Shown here in pieces: positions 1 through 8,412 of a DNA stretch of 64,000 nucleotides (positions are counted from its first letter, which is position 1; the number at the start of each line of letters is the position of its first letter). The notes under the pieces are model-generated. The model searched no databases, was not told the origin of the DNA, and saw nothing but the letters and a program-made list of their open reading frames with translations. This DNA is from Bog-756 sp963727955. GTDB taxonomy: Bacteria > Actinomycetota > Acidimicrobiia > Acidimicrobiales > RAAP-2. The translations under genes and the position numbers were made by a program. The stretch is from NCBI GenBank assembly GCA_963727955.1, contig CAVSII010000003.1, positions 372,001 to 436,000 on the forward strand. The letters are read 5' to 3'.

Positions 1-566
1 ATCCGGTTGGGGGAGACGCCGGACATGGCCAACAACTCGGGGTCATCGACGACGGCCCGCAGAGCGACACCGGTGCGAGTGGCATAGAAGAGGAAACGGA
101 GAGCAACGGCCACGGCGGCGGCCACCCCGATGATGACGACTTCCTGGTACTGGATATTGATCCCCACCAGTCGGAACTGTCCGTTCACCATGTTGCCCAC
201 CAGACGGGTGGTGCTGGCCCCCCAGGTCACGGTGGCGAACCCGGTGAGGATGACCAGCAGGCCGAGGGTGACCATCACCGGCCGTTCGGGCGAGGCGCCG
301 TGCAACCGGCGCATAAGCCCGCGCTCGACCAACGCACCGCTGGCGCCCGCCCCGACGATGACGATGATCACCAGAGCCAACAGGATGTTGACGTGGTCCT
401 GGGTCACCAGTCCCCAGTAGCAGAAGGCGGCGATCATGCCCACCGCCCCCTGGGCGAAGTTGAAGACACCCGAGGTGGTGTAGGTCACCACCAGCCCGGT
501 GGCGGCGATGGCGTACCCGGCACCGAACATGATGCCGAACACGGTGTACTGAAGGAAGTTGCTCAC
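1..566 (-). CDS. livH: Branched-chain amino-acid type ABC transporter permease (LivH family), C-terminus cut by window edge
   Basis: Starts with GTG at 566 and runs off the left edge after 188 codons. The protein opens MSNFLQYTVFGIMFGAGYAI and is a chain of hydrophobic helices, with the family pattern VFNFAQGA near residue 35 and MVTLGLLVILTGF around residue 110. LivH proteins form half of the inner-membrane channel of HAAT importers for branched-chain amino acids, amides or urea. It lies 59 bp downstream of the substrate-binding protein gene on the same strand, so the two are probably one operon. The substrate cannot be told from sequence. I am confident of the family and of the start region. 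Confidence 0.88.
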   Translation of the reverse strand, partial: MSNFLQYTVFGIMFGAGYAIAATGLVVTYTTSGVFNFAQGAVGMIAAFCYWGLVTQDHVNILLALVIIVIVGAGASGALVERGLMRRLHGASPERPVMVTLGLLVILTGFATVTWGASTTRLVGNMVNGQFRLVGINIQYQEVVIIGVAAAVAVALRFLFYATRTGVALRAVVDDPELLAMSGVSPNR

Positions 567-625
567 CGCATCAATCCCGTTCCCCGGTGGACCACATCAG
601 ATGACTTCGCTGCCCCCGACCCCGA

Positions 626-1954
626 TCAGGACGTCGGTGGCGTCACATACGAGTAGTCACATCGGTACCCGTGGGTGGCGCTGTTGACCGGAGGATCGTC
701 CAACCGGGCGAACTCACCGTTGACCACTTGGCCAACCAGGTAACAGTTGGACGTGGTCCGGGCCACCGGGTTGCTGGTGGTCACGATGTTCTGACCGTTG
801 AACGAGGTGATCTTGGACAGGGCCTTAAGGATCGAGCCCCGGCTGGGGTCGGATCCGGCGTTCTTGAGGGCCTGGACGAAGAGGGCCGTCGAGTTCCATG
901 CGTACAGGGTGAACAGGTCGGTCTTCCAGCCGGGCGAGGCTACGTTCACCCAGTGGAGGAAGGTGCCGACGGCGGGGATGGTGGAGGAGTCCCCCCCGAG
1001 ATAGAGCGAGGCGTTCTGGTCGAGGTAGGCGCCGTTGACGGCGGCTGCACCCCCCGAGTCCGGGATCAGCGCGTTCGAGTAGGTAGCCGCCCCCAGCACC
1101 ACCTTGGGGTGCCAGTTCTGCTGGACGAGGTCCTTCAACAGGGCCGAGGCGTAGGAGGCCGGCATCTGGTCGAGGAAGATGACCTTGACGCCGGCGTTCT
1201 TCATGGCGATCACGTTCTGGGTGAAGTCGGTCTGGGTGTCGGCGTACTGCTGGTCATAGATGATCTTGTAGCCGACCTTCTCCATCACGTACTTCTCACC
1301 GGCCCAGTCGGCCAGCGTCGACGGGAGATCGGCGATGACCGTGCCCACTTTGTCCGTAGTGGCGGTCCCCAGCTTGTTCTTGAAGTACTGGAGCACACCC
1401 TCTTGCCACCCGCCTTGGAGTGGCACCGGGCTGTAGACGTTGGGCAGGTCGTTGGTGGACAGACTGAGAACCTCGGTCACGTCGGGGACACCCGGGTTCT
1501 GGGCCAGCACCGCCCCCCCGAAGCTGTCGAAGGTGGAGAAGCCCCCGACGAGGGCGGCGTCGGTGTTGATGGCGTTCTGAGTGGCCTGCCGGTTGCCTGT
1601 GCCCGAATACTGGTCGTCGGCGCTGTCGACCACCAGCTTGCGGCCGTTGACGCCACCCTCCGAGTTGATCATGTCGACATAGGCCTGGGTGCCCACCAGC
1701 GCCCCCTTGAAGAGGCCGCCGATGGCCAGGGTGGAAATGTTCCCGATCCGGACGGTGGAGGCGGTGATGCCGGTGTGATCGCTGAAGGCGCTCTGGGGGA
1801 TCGGCCGGCTGGAGCTGGCACCGGTTGTCCCCGTGCTCCCCGACGTCGTCGTGGTGGACGACGAATTGGTCGAACTACAGGCCACCGCGGTGGTGGCCAC
1901 CAACGCCACCAGACCCAATGCGGCCATGCGCGTCTTCCATGATGCAGAACTCAA
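626..1954 (-). CDS. livK: ABC transporter substrate-binding lipoprotein (LivK / periplasmic-binding type 1)
   Basis: A 442-residue protein with a lipoprotein signal peptide: a charged n-region (KTR), the hydrophobic stretch MAALGLVALVATTAVA, then lipobox Cys26 (VAC). A Ser/Thr-rich linker of about 20 residues follows, then a type-1 periplasmic-binding fold (VRIGNISTLAIGG..., INSEGGVNGRKL) typical of HAAT importers. The start is taken at TTG 1954 because AAGGGGGAG sits about 3 nt upstream; an internal ATG at codon 10 would cut the n-region. It captures the ligand outside the membrane and hands it to the LivH permease encoded next. The ligand is unknown; amino acids, amides or urea are typical of the family. 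Confidence 0.88.
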   Translation of the reverse strand: MSSASWKTRMAALGLVALVATTAVACSSTNSSSTTTTSGSTGTTGASSSRPIPQSAFSDHTGITASTVRIGNISTLAIGGLFKGALVGTQAYVDMINSEGGVNGRKLVVDSADDQYSGTGNRQATQNAINTDAALVGGFSTFDSFGGAVLAQNPGVPDVTEVLSLSTNDLPNVYSPVPLQGGWQEGVLQYFKNKLGTATTDKVGTVIADLPSTLADWAGEKYVMEKVGYKIIYDQQYADTQTDFTQNVIAMKNAGVKVIFLDQMPASYASALLKDLVQQNWHPKVVLGAATYSNALIPDSGGAAAVNGAYLDQNASLYLGGDSSTIPAVGTFLHWVNVASPGWKTDLFTLYAWNSTALFVQALKNAGSDPSRGSILKALSKITSFNGQNIVTTSNPVARTTSNCYLVGQVVNGEFARLDDPPVNSATHGYRCDYSYVTPPTS

Positions 1955-2087
1955 GGCTCCCCCTTGGTCTCAGTGCTGTGATGACGGTGCCGACGACCTG
2001 CCGGTTCCCAGCCGCTACGGATACGTGACTCTACGTCAGAAACTCGACCGGGTGTCCAGCACGGCGAGCCGTCCGGCCCGGTCTCTC

Positions 2088-3398
2088 TCACCCCGGGCCG
2101 GGGGCGGTGACCGGAAGGGCCGGTCGTCCGTCGGCCCTGGTCGAGGTGGGAGGCGAGGCGGGCGGTCGGTCGTCCCGGCCGGCCCGGATGGCCTCGAGAA
2201 AGTGGACCGCCCCCCGGATGGTATGCCGGCAGCGGATGGAGGCCAGAACGTCGAAGGCGTGTTGGGCTCCGGGTAGCTCGGCGTAGGCAACGGGGGCGGC
2301 GGACACCCGGCGCAGCTCGTCTACGAAGTGACGGGCCACGGCCACCGGCACCAGGGTGTCGTTGGTGCCGTGGAAGACGAACATGGGCGGCGCCTGGGTC
2401 GTGACCCGGTGGTCGGGCGACGCCTCCTCGAACAGGGTGGGGTTGTCGGCCATGGTGGTCTTCATGACCCGCCGCTCGAGCAGGGTGGCCAGACCGGGAC
2501 CGTAGGCACCGGAAAGGGCCTTGCCCCCCGTCATGTCGTAGACGCCGTAGAAGGGGAGACAGGCGTCGACCGAGGTGTCGACGTCCTCGAAGCCGGGCTG
2601 CCAGAGCGGCTGATCGGGGGTCAGGGCCAGCAGGGAGCACAGGTGACCGCCGGCGGAGCCGCCCGACACGGCAATGAACCCCGGGTCGCCACCGTATTCG
2701 GCGATGTGCGCCCGAACCCAGCCCACCGCTCGCTTGCAGTCCACGATGTGCATCGGCCAGGTGGCCCGGGGGCTGAGCCGGTAATTGATGGCCACGCACA
2801 CCCATCCCCGACGGGCCAGCTCGTGCATCATAGGGATGCCCTGTTGGCGCTTGTCCCCCATGATCCAGGCGCCGCCGTGGATGTAGACCAGCACCGGCGC
2901 CCCCTCCGGTGGCACCGCCCGCCGGCTCAGGATGTCCAGTTTGTGTCGGTAGTTCCCGTCGCCCCAGTAGTCGACGTTGCGAACCCTGCGAATACCTCGC
3001 CAGCGGAAGGGTATGGCGATGACCAGCCGCCACCATGTGTTCCACACCGCCCCGTCCTCGTATCCCTCCGCCCCCACCGGTCCGCCGGTGGCATCCCGCA
3101 GGGCGGCGTCCACCACGGCCCCGGCCTCGTGGGCCTGGACCGTGAGGGCCACGAAACCGCCACAGGAGCCGACAGCCAGGACCAGACCCACCCAGCCCGG
3201 CGGGCCACCGACGGCCCCGCTCACGTCCAGGGCCAGGGTGATGCCGGCCAGGAGGACGCCCGTCTGGACCGGGAGTTCGCTCGGAATCCAACCGAAGGCG
3301 AAACTGAGCGCGGCGAGCGGATCCCGCCGGACCGGAAAAAACGCGTTGACCACGAGCCCGGCAAAGACCAAGCTGACAGCGAAAGACACCCAGGCCAT
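2088..3398 (-). CDS. Membrane-anchored alpha/beta hydrolase (HSL-type lipase/esterase, LipQ/LipC-like)
   Basis: 436 residues from ATG 3398, which follows a run of G bases. The reading frame stays open further upstream, but that part overlaps the divergent acyltransferase gene and has no SD. About 110 N-terminal residues carry three hydrophobic segments; then comes a hormone-sensitive-lipase type catalytic domain with oxyanion motif HGGAW (about residue 174), nucleophile elbow GGSAGG (Ser about 248), an Asp in GTNDTL and a His in GAQHAFD. It should cleave carboxylic or lipid esters at the membrane. Divergent pairing with a WS/DGAT gene mirrors the lipQ/Rv2484c and lipC/Rv0221 neighbourhoods of mycobacteria, which suggests acylglycerol or wax-ester turnover. 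The Arg/Pro-rich C-terminal 25 residues look disordered. Confidence 0.85.
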   Translation of the reverse strand: MAWVSFAVSLVFAGLVVNAFFPVRRDPLAALSFAFGWIPSELPVQTGVLLAGITLALDVSGAVGGPPGWVGLVLAVGSCGGFVALTVQAHEAGAVVDAALRDATGGPVGAEGYEDGAVWNTWWRLVIAIPFRWRGIRRVRNVDYWGDGNYRHKLDILSRRAVPPEGAPVLVYIHGGAWIMGDKRQQGIPMMHELARRGWVCVAINYRLSPRATWPMHIVDCKRAVGWVRAHIAEYGGDPGFIAVSGGSAGGHLCSLLALTPDQPLWQPGFEDVDTSVDACLPFYGVYDMTGGKALSGAYGPGLATLLERRVMKTTMADNPTLFEEASPDHRVTTQAPPMFVFHGTNDTLVPVAVARHFVDELRRVSAAPVAYAELPGAQHAFDVLASIRCRHTIRGAVHFLEAIRAGRDDRPPASPPTSTRADGRPALPVTAPGPG

Positions 3399-3492
3399 CC
3401 CCCCATCAAACACGGTCTGGCCGAGGAAGTGAAGCCATACAGGCCGGCGTCCGACTGACCGGTCTGCCCCAGCGGTACGGGAAGGGACGGGA

Positions 3493-5031
3493 ATGGAACG
3501 ACTGAGTGGACTCGACGCAAGCTTCCTGTACCTCGAGACACCGACTCTCCACATGCACGTGGCCCTCACCCTGGTTCTCGACCCGGCCACCGTCCCCGGG
3601 GGCTATTCGTTCGAGCGGATGAAGGAGGCCATCGCCACCAGGATCCCCTGCGCCCCGGTGTTCCGGCGTCGGCTGGTGGAGGTCCCGTTCCGCCTGGGTC
3701 ACCCGGTGTGGGTCGACGACCCCGACTTCGACATCGACTACCACGTGCGGCGGGCCGCGGTGCCCCGTCCGGGTGGCCTGCGCCAGTTGGCCGACCTGGC
3801 CGGCGACATCACCGGTCATCCGCTCGACCGGACCAAGCCCCTGTGGGAGATGTGGATCGTCGAGGGCCTGGCCGACGAGCGCATCGCCATCATCGCCAAG
3901 ATGCACCATTCCACGGTGGACGGGGTGTCCGGCGCCGCCCTGCTCTCCGTCCTCTTCGACCTCGAGCCGGAGCCGGCGCCGGTGGCTCCGGCGGAGGTCG
4001 TCCCTCCCCCAGCTCCGGTCGACGACCACATCCCGAGCGGCGTGGAATTGATGACGCAAGCGGCCGTGGCCCGGACCCTTCGGCCCCTCGAGATCGCCGA
4101 GGACGTGGTCCGCACCTGTTACCGGATACTCAACGTGCGACGGGTCCGGGTGGCGCCCCACGAGCGGCTGGATTCCGAGGGAGGGCCGGGCAAACCCCCG
4201 CCCAAGTCGACGGGTAAGGCCGCTCTCCCGCTCACCGCCCCCCGCACCTCCTTCAACGTGGCGGTGACCCGGCGTCGGAGCGTTGCCCTGACCGCCATCG
4301 GCCTCGATGACGTCAAGCGGTTGAAGAACGCCACCGGCGCCACCGTCAACGACGTGATACTGGCGGTGTGCACCGGCGCCCTCCGGTCGTTCCTCATCGA
4401 GGGCGACGAGCTCCCCGAAAAGCCGCTGGTAGCGGTGGTGCCGGTTTCGGTGCGCCCGGACATGGATGCACCGAAGGGGTCCAACCAGGTGTCGTCCATG
4501 TTCGTGCAGCTGCCCTGTCAGCTCCACGATCCTCTCGACCGCCTGCAGGCCATCCACCTGGGGACCAAAGGGGCCAAGGAGGAGCACAACGCCCTCGGCG
4601 CCGACCTGCTGCTCAACTGGGCCGAGCACGCCACGCCCAACGTCTTCGCCCTCTCCGCCCGTCTCTACACCGGGATGCGGCTGGCCGACCGGCACCGGCC
4701 CATCGCCAACCTGGTCATCTCCAACGTCCCCGGCCCCGACTTCCCCCTCTACCTGGCCGGAGCCGAGCTGGTGGCCGGGTTCCCCCTCGGTCCGGTGATG
4801 GACGGCATGGGGGTGAACATCACCGTCATGAGCTATCGGGGCGTTCTCAACTGGGGGATCCTGGCCAGCCCCGAGTCGATTCCCCGCCTCTGGAACCTGG
4901 CCGCCGCCGTCCCGACCGCTCTCGACGAGCTCCTGGCCGCCGCCGGCGAGCCGCCAGCCAAGTACTGGTCGGAAGAGGCCGCAGCCGCGGTCGAGGCGTC
5001 GGGTATCGAGCCCGCCCGGTTTCACTGCTGA
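3493..5031 (+). CDS. Wax ester synthase / diacylglycerol acyltransferase (WS/DGAT)
   Basis: 512 residues, about the usual length of bacterial WS/DGATs. The N-terminus MERLSGLDASFLYLE is characteristic, and the active-site motif HHSTVDG lies at residues 138-144 (catalytic His139, Asp143). The C-terminal half contains NVPGP and GMGVNITVMSY, typical of the DUF1298 region. These enzymes transfer acyl-CoA to diacylglycerol or long-chain alcohols at the membrane to make storage lipids. ATG 3493 is preceded by a GA-rich stretch. The gene is divergent from the lipase (94 bp between starts), and a strong stem-loop follows its stop. Which acceptor it uses cannot be seen. Confidence 0.93.
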   Translation: MERLSGLDASFLYLETPTLHMHVALTLVLDPATVPGGYSFERMKEAIATRIPCAPVFRRRLVEVPFRLGHPVWVDDPDFDIDYHVRRAAVPRPGGLRQLADLAGDITGHPLDRTKPLWEMWIVEGLADERIAIIAKMHHSTVDGVSGAALLSVLFDLEPEPAPVAPAEVVPPPAPVDDHIPSGVELMTQAAVARTLRPLEIAEDVVRTCYRILNVRRVRVAPHERLDSEGGPGKPPPKSTGKAALPLTAPRTSFNVAVTRRRSVALTAIGLDDVKRLKNATGATVNDVILAVCTGALRSFLIEGDELPEKPLVAVVPVSVRPDMDAPKGSNQVSSMFVQLPCQLHDPLDRLQAIHLGTKGAKEEHNALGADLLLNWAEHATPNVFALSARLYTGMRLADRHRPIANLVISNVPGPDFPLYLAGAELVAGFPLGPVMDGMGVNITVMSYRGVLNWGILASPESIPRLWNLAAAVPTALDELLAAAGEPPAKYWSEEAAAAVEASGIEPARFHC

Positions 5032-5038
5032 ACACCTG

Positions 5039-5061
5039 CTGACCGGCTGCAGGCCGGTCAG
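5039..5061. terminator. Stem-loop between convergent genes
   Basis: Perfect 9-bp arms CTGACCGGC / GCCGGTCAG around a 5-nt loop, placed exactly between the stop of the acyltransferase (5031) and the stop of the convergent lipoprotein gene (5066). There is no T-tract, as is common for hairpin terminators in GC-rich actinobacteria. It probably serves both strands. Confidence 0.65.
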
Positions 5062-5065
5062 GTCA

Positions 5066-6319
5066 TCAGGGGGCCGGCGCCACGGCCATGGACGAGGCCC
5101 CGGCGCACACCGGAATGGGTCGGCCGAAGGTGTCCGACGCCGGTTGGAACGGCACCACGGCGTCGAATCCGTCCACCACGAACGCACCGGCGCCTCCTGG
5201 TCCGACGACGATGTCGGTCGGGTGTCCGGTCCCCGACGACACAACCGCTGACCTCTGGGGCAGGCGCACCGGCGGCGGCGGGGCGGCGAACGAGGCCAGG
5301 GGGACGGGGTTTACCCAATTGTTCGCCCCATCGGCCACCAAAAGCAGCGAGCCGTCGGCCGAGATGGCCAGCGCAGCCGGATCGGCGATGCCGTACCGGT
5401 CGAAGCCGGCGGGGGTCTGGGTGGTCCCGGTCGCAGCCACGATGGGCAGGACCCGGCCCCCGAAGTCGGTCCCCCCCTGCCCCACCACGTAGACCGTCTT
5501 CCCGTCGGCAGTGACAGCGATGCCGTGCGGTGAGTAGACCGACGAGACGGACAGCCCGGTGGCGATCTCGACCCCGGCGGTGGCATTGGCCGTGTCGACC
5601 GGGAACACGCCCCCGGCCACCAAGGCATAGAGGGTGGTGCTGGTGGGGTCGAGGGCCATGCCGAAGATGGTGTGGCCCGGCCCGAGGTCAAGGGGGGTTC
5701 CGACCTTGCCGGTGGCCACGTGGACCGGAACGACGGTGCTGCCGCTGGCCGCCAGGACGATCCGATTGCCGGGCATGACCACGACAGCGTGCGTGCCCCC
5801 CTGACCGGGGATCTTGATCGGCGCCTCCGCCTTCTGGGTGACCAGGTTGATGGGAATGACGACGTTCTGGACGGCGACTCCCGACGGGCTGGTGGTCGTG
5901 GTGCTGGGGGTGGTGTCCGACGTGGGCGGCTGGACCGACGTGGGGCCGGCCGATGGACCCGGCTCCACCCCGTCGCTGGTCACCACGTAGGCCCACCGGC
6001 CGTTGGCCGAGGTGGCGATGGCGAAATTGCCGATGACCGGTGTCCCCCGGATGGGGAGGGGGATCTGAGCCTCGGCGGTGTGGGTGTCCAGTTCGACCGG
6101 GGTGACCGCGTCGGAGCACACCACGTAGCCCACCGCCCCGGCCGGAGCCAGCGATCCCGGGTCGGTCACCGGGGCCGGGGCCGGAGTGGCGAAGAGGGAG
6201 CAGCCGGCCAGGGTGCCAGCCACCGTCCCCAAGACCAACGCCGCCGCAGCCGCCCGGACACCACCGTGGCTAGACACGTGGTGGCCATACAGGTGTTTGG
6301 CCATACAGGCGGTGGCCAT
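5066..6319 (-). CDS. Secreted lipoprotein with YVTN-type beta-propeller repeats
   Basis: Up to 417 residues. A lipoprotein signal runs through AAAAALVLGTVAGTLAGC (lipobox LAGC); the mature part is a chain of roughly 45-residue repeats such as GRWAYVVTSDG, TTLYALVAGGVFPVD and GKTVYVVGQGG, as in YVTN/lactonase-like propellers. No enzyme motif is visible, so a surface-exposed scaffold or binding role is likely. The start is uncertain: ATG 6319 and ATG 6304 lie in a small triple repeat, while GTG 6274 would give a more usual signal-peptide length. No good SD precedes any of them. Its 3' end faces the acyltransferase across a hairpin. Confidence 0.78.
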   Translation of the reverse strand: MATACMAKHLYGHHVSSHGGVRAAAAALVLGTVAGTLAGCSLFATPAPAPVTDPGSLAPAGAVGYVVCSDAVTPVELDTHTAEAQIPLPIRGTPVIGNFAIATSANGRWAYVVTSDGVEPGPSAGPTSVQPPTSDTTPSTTTTSPSGVAVQNVVIPINLVTQKAEAPIKIPGQGGTHAVVVMPGNRIVLAASGSTVVPVHVATGKVGTPLDLGPGHTIFGMALDPTSTTLYALVAGGVFPVDTANATAGVEIATGLSVSSVYSPHGIAVTADGKTVYVVGQGGTDFGGRVLPIVAATGTTQTPAGFDRYGIADPAALAISADGSLLLVADGANNWVNPVPLASFAAPPPPVRLPQRSAVVSSGTGHPTDIVVGPGGAGAFVVDGFDAVVPFQPASDTFGRPIPVCAGASSMAVAPAP

Positions 6320-6323
6320 ACAG
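6283..6323 (-). repeat. Three copies of CCTGTATGGCC
   Basis: On the minus strand the 11-mer CCTGTATGGCC occurs at 6313-6323, 6299-6309 and 6283-6293 (steps of 14 and 16 bp), over the possible start codons of the propeller lipoprotein. A fourth near-copy (GCCTGTATGGC) lies at 3434-3444, upstream of the lipase gene and again on the minus strand. Two copies carry the ATG that could start the lipoprotein. Whether this is a binding site or a local duplication is unknown. Confidence 0.6.
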
Positions 6324-6461
6324 GTGGTGAGGCCGGTGGCCGGCCGATCCGATGCCCTGGCCGGCCGGCCGCTCAGGCGACCACAAAGTTCGGGGTACCG
6401 CCGCAGGCCAAGGCCGACGGCAATCCGTCCTCAGTTCCGGTCATGGCATCTCCTCACGGCC

Positions 6462-8147
6462 TCAGGTCACACGATGTGCTCCGTGGTCGGCTGGGGCCGA
6501 TGGTACCGGCGATGACGAGGGATGTCCGACGGCGCGCAGGGCCAACGACACGGGCATGGCCCCGGAGTCGGCCATCAGGTCGTGGAAGCGACGGAGCGAA
6601 CCCCCGGCGGCCAGCCAATCGTCCCTGGCCTGTTCGATCCTCATGGCCCCGGTGAGATAGGAAGAAGCCTGCGTGGGCCACGCGCAGTAGCGGGCCACCT
6701 CGGCCTGAGCCGTCGACAGGGGAAGCAGTGCCTTGTCGTGCATGAACTCGACTGCTCGTCCGACAGTCATCTCACCGGTGTGGAGCGAGGTGTCCACCAC
6801 GATCCGGGCGGCCCGGAACAAGCGGGCCTCGAGCTGGCCGAGCTCTTCCTCGAGCGAGAAGAACCCGGCATCTCGCATCATCCCTTCGGTGTAGAGGGCC
6901 CAGCCCTCGATGAAGTAGGTCGAGTTGAAGACCCGGCGCACCTTGCGGGTCGATTTCATGGTCATCAGATGCCAATGGTGTCCGGGGTACGCCTCGTGCA
7001 CGGCGGTGGCCGGAATCGAGTAGGTGGCATTGCTCTCGAGCAGACCGGCGACCTCTACGGCGTCCTCCGGGTCGACCGGATAGGGAACGAAGAAGAAGCC
7101 CTCCCTCGACGGCTTGAACATCGGCGGTGCGACGTAGCAGGCCACCGCCAGAACGGCCCGCACGGCGGGAGGGGCCGGAATCACCCGACAGCGCTCGCCG
7201 GGGGGATTGGAGACCAGTCCTCGGTCCGACATGAAGCGGCGGGCCTTCAGGCAGCTGGCCTCGTAGCCGGCCCGCATCTCGTCGATGGAGGCGGCGTGTA
7301 CCTTTTGCAGTCGACGGACGGTGGTGACCCAGTCGTCTGATCCGCCGGTCAGCTCCGAGGTCACCCGGGCCATCTCATCGGCCACCCTGCGGTACTCCTC
7401 CCAGCCCTGGCGACGCAGGGCACTGACGTCTGTATCCAGGAGCTCGCCCCTCTGGAGGACGGCATCGTAGTTTTCCGCCCCGAAGACGAAGCTGCCCGTA
7501 CAGGTCGGGGCGAGCTCTTCGAGGTACCGGCCCAGCCCCTCGTAGGCCCGGGCGGCCACATCGCCGGCAGCAGCCAACCGCTCCTGATTGACCGGTTGCC
7601 CGGCCAGCAGGGCGACGCCGTGGCGGGCGAATCCGATGTTGGCCCGGCACTCAGCAAGACTGCGCTCGATGACCCGACGGTCGGCCCGGGAGGGATCGAG
7701 GTTCTGGCGGGCGTCGTCCAGCAGAGCGCCGATCCCACGCAGGCGGGCGCTGGCCGCCTTGGTCAGCTCGTCCTCGCTGCGCAGGCCCATGAGGAACATT
7801 TCGGTGATGCCGGTCTCGAGATAGGCCTCGGGCGACCGACGCCACCCCTCCCAACCGGACAATGCCTCCCGTTCCTCGAGCTGGGCAATGACCAGAGCCC
7901 GGTCGATCTCCTGTTCGAAGGTGAGCGCATCGGCGTCGAAGGTTCGGAACGTGTCCAGCCAGACGCTGTCTTCTTTCCGTCTCCGCTCGAATCCCACGGC
8001 GGACATGTCATCCAGCAGGTGGTCGTAGCCGTCATAGCCGAGGGCGGTGGCCATCCGGGGCGAGTCATCCATCTCCCGAGCAATGAGCTCGTCGACAGCC
8101 CGTTCGAAGGGGTCGACCTCTGCGAACGTCTCGGCGGACAGGGTCAT
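6462..8147 (-). CDS. DUF885 family protein (putative metallopeptidase-like)
   Basis: 561 residues from ATG 8147. The family hallmark HEAYPGHH (about residue 384) is an HExxxGHH-type zinc motif; the rest is mostly helical, as in DUF885 proteins, which are distantly related to M3-like metallopeptidases. No signal peptide is evident, so it is probably cytoplasmic. The frame is open up to an upstream ATG at 8267, but the extra 40 residues are basic, Pro/His-rich and unlike the family. That extension would also contain a perfect palindrome that looks like an operator. The domain proper begins near MTLSAETFAEVDPFE. The substrate is unknown. Confidence 0.82.
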   Translation of the reverse strand: MTLSAETFAEVDPFERAVDELIAREMDDSPRMATALGYDGYDHLLDDMSAVGFERRRKEDSVWLDTFRTFDADALTFEQEIDRALVIAQLEEREALSGWEGWRRSPEAYLETGITEMFLMGLRSEDELTKAASARLRGIGALLDDARQNLDPSRADRRVIERSLAECRANIGFARHGVALLAGQPVNQERLAAAGDVAARAYEGLGRYLEELAPTCTGSFVFGAENYDAVLQRGELLDTDVSALRRQGWEEYRRVADEMARVTSELTGGSDDWVTTVRRLQKVHAASIDEMRAGYEASCLKARRFMSDRGLVSNPPGERCRVIPAPPAVRAVLAVACYVAPPMFKPSREGFFFVPYPVDPEDAVEVAGLLESNATYSIPATAVHEAYPGHHWHLMTMKSTRKVRRVFNSTYFIEGWALYTEGMMRDAGFFSLEEELGQLEARLFRAARIVVDTSLHTGEMTVGRAVEFMHDKALLPLSTAQAEVARYCAWPTQASSYLTGAMRIEQARDDWLAAGGSLRRFHDLMADSGAMPVSLALRAVGHPSSSPVPSAPADHGAHRVT

Positions 8148-8245
8148 GCGAAGGAAGGGGTGAAGGTGGCTGTGAAGGTGGGCTCGGCCAGCCGCCGGCG
8201 GTCGGCTCGCCGACAATCGTGGTACATGGAGACCTCGCAGGGATC

Positions 8246-8299
8246 GGTGTCTGTCAGACACCTCCATAGTGGACCTTGCCCGGATCCGTTTCTGTCAAA
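8246..8299. promoter_or_regulatory. Operator-like palindromes upstream of the DUF885 gene
   Basis: A perfect 17-bp palindrome GGTGTCTGTCAGACACC at 8246-8262 (8-bp arms, one central base), followed at 8287-8299 by a related site GTTTCTGTCAAAC. Both share the shape GT-T-TCTGTCA-AC, 41 bp apart. They lie 100-150 bp upstream of the preferred DUF885 start. The spacing and symmetry suit a dimeric TetR- or GntR-like repressor; no regulator gene is adjacent. Confidence 0.5.
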
Positions 8300-8412
8300 C
8301 AGCCGACAGTCCCACTGTCACCGCCGTGACATTGGGGCGGGATGGCCGGGGGCCGACCAACGACAGCCGCCGGTGGTCGGGCTGGAACTCCGTCCGGTTC
8401 AGACGGTCCGGT

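Noticed and set aside
671..1942. Long plus-strand open frame (423 codons) over the substrate-binding protein gene
   Set aside because: Shadow frame caused by high GC; no SD or family likeness, and the minus-strand lipoprotein is clear.
3406..5244. Long minus-strand frame (612 codons) opposite the acyltransferase
   Set aside because: Composition is His/Gly/Asp-rich and unlike any family; the WS/DGAT on the plus strand explains the region.
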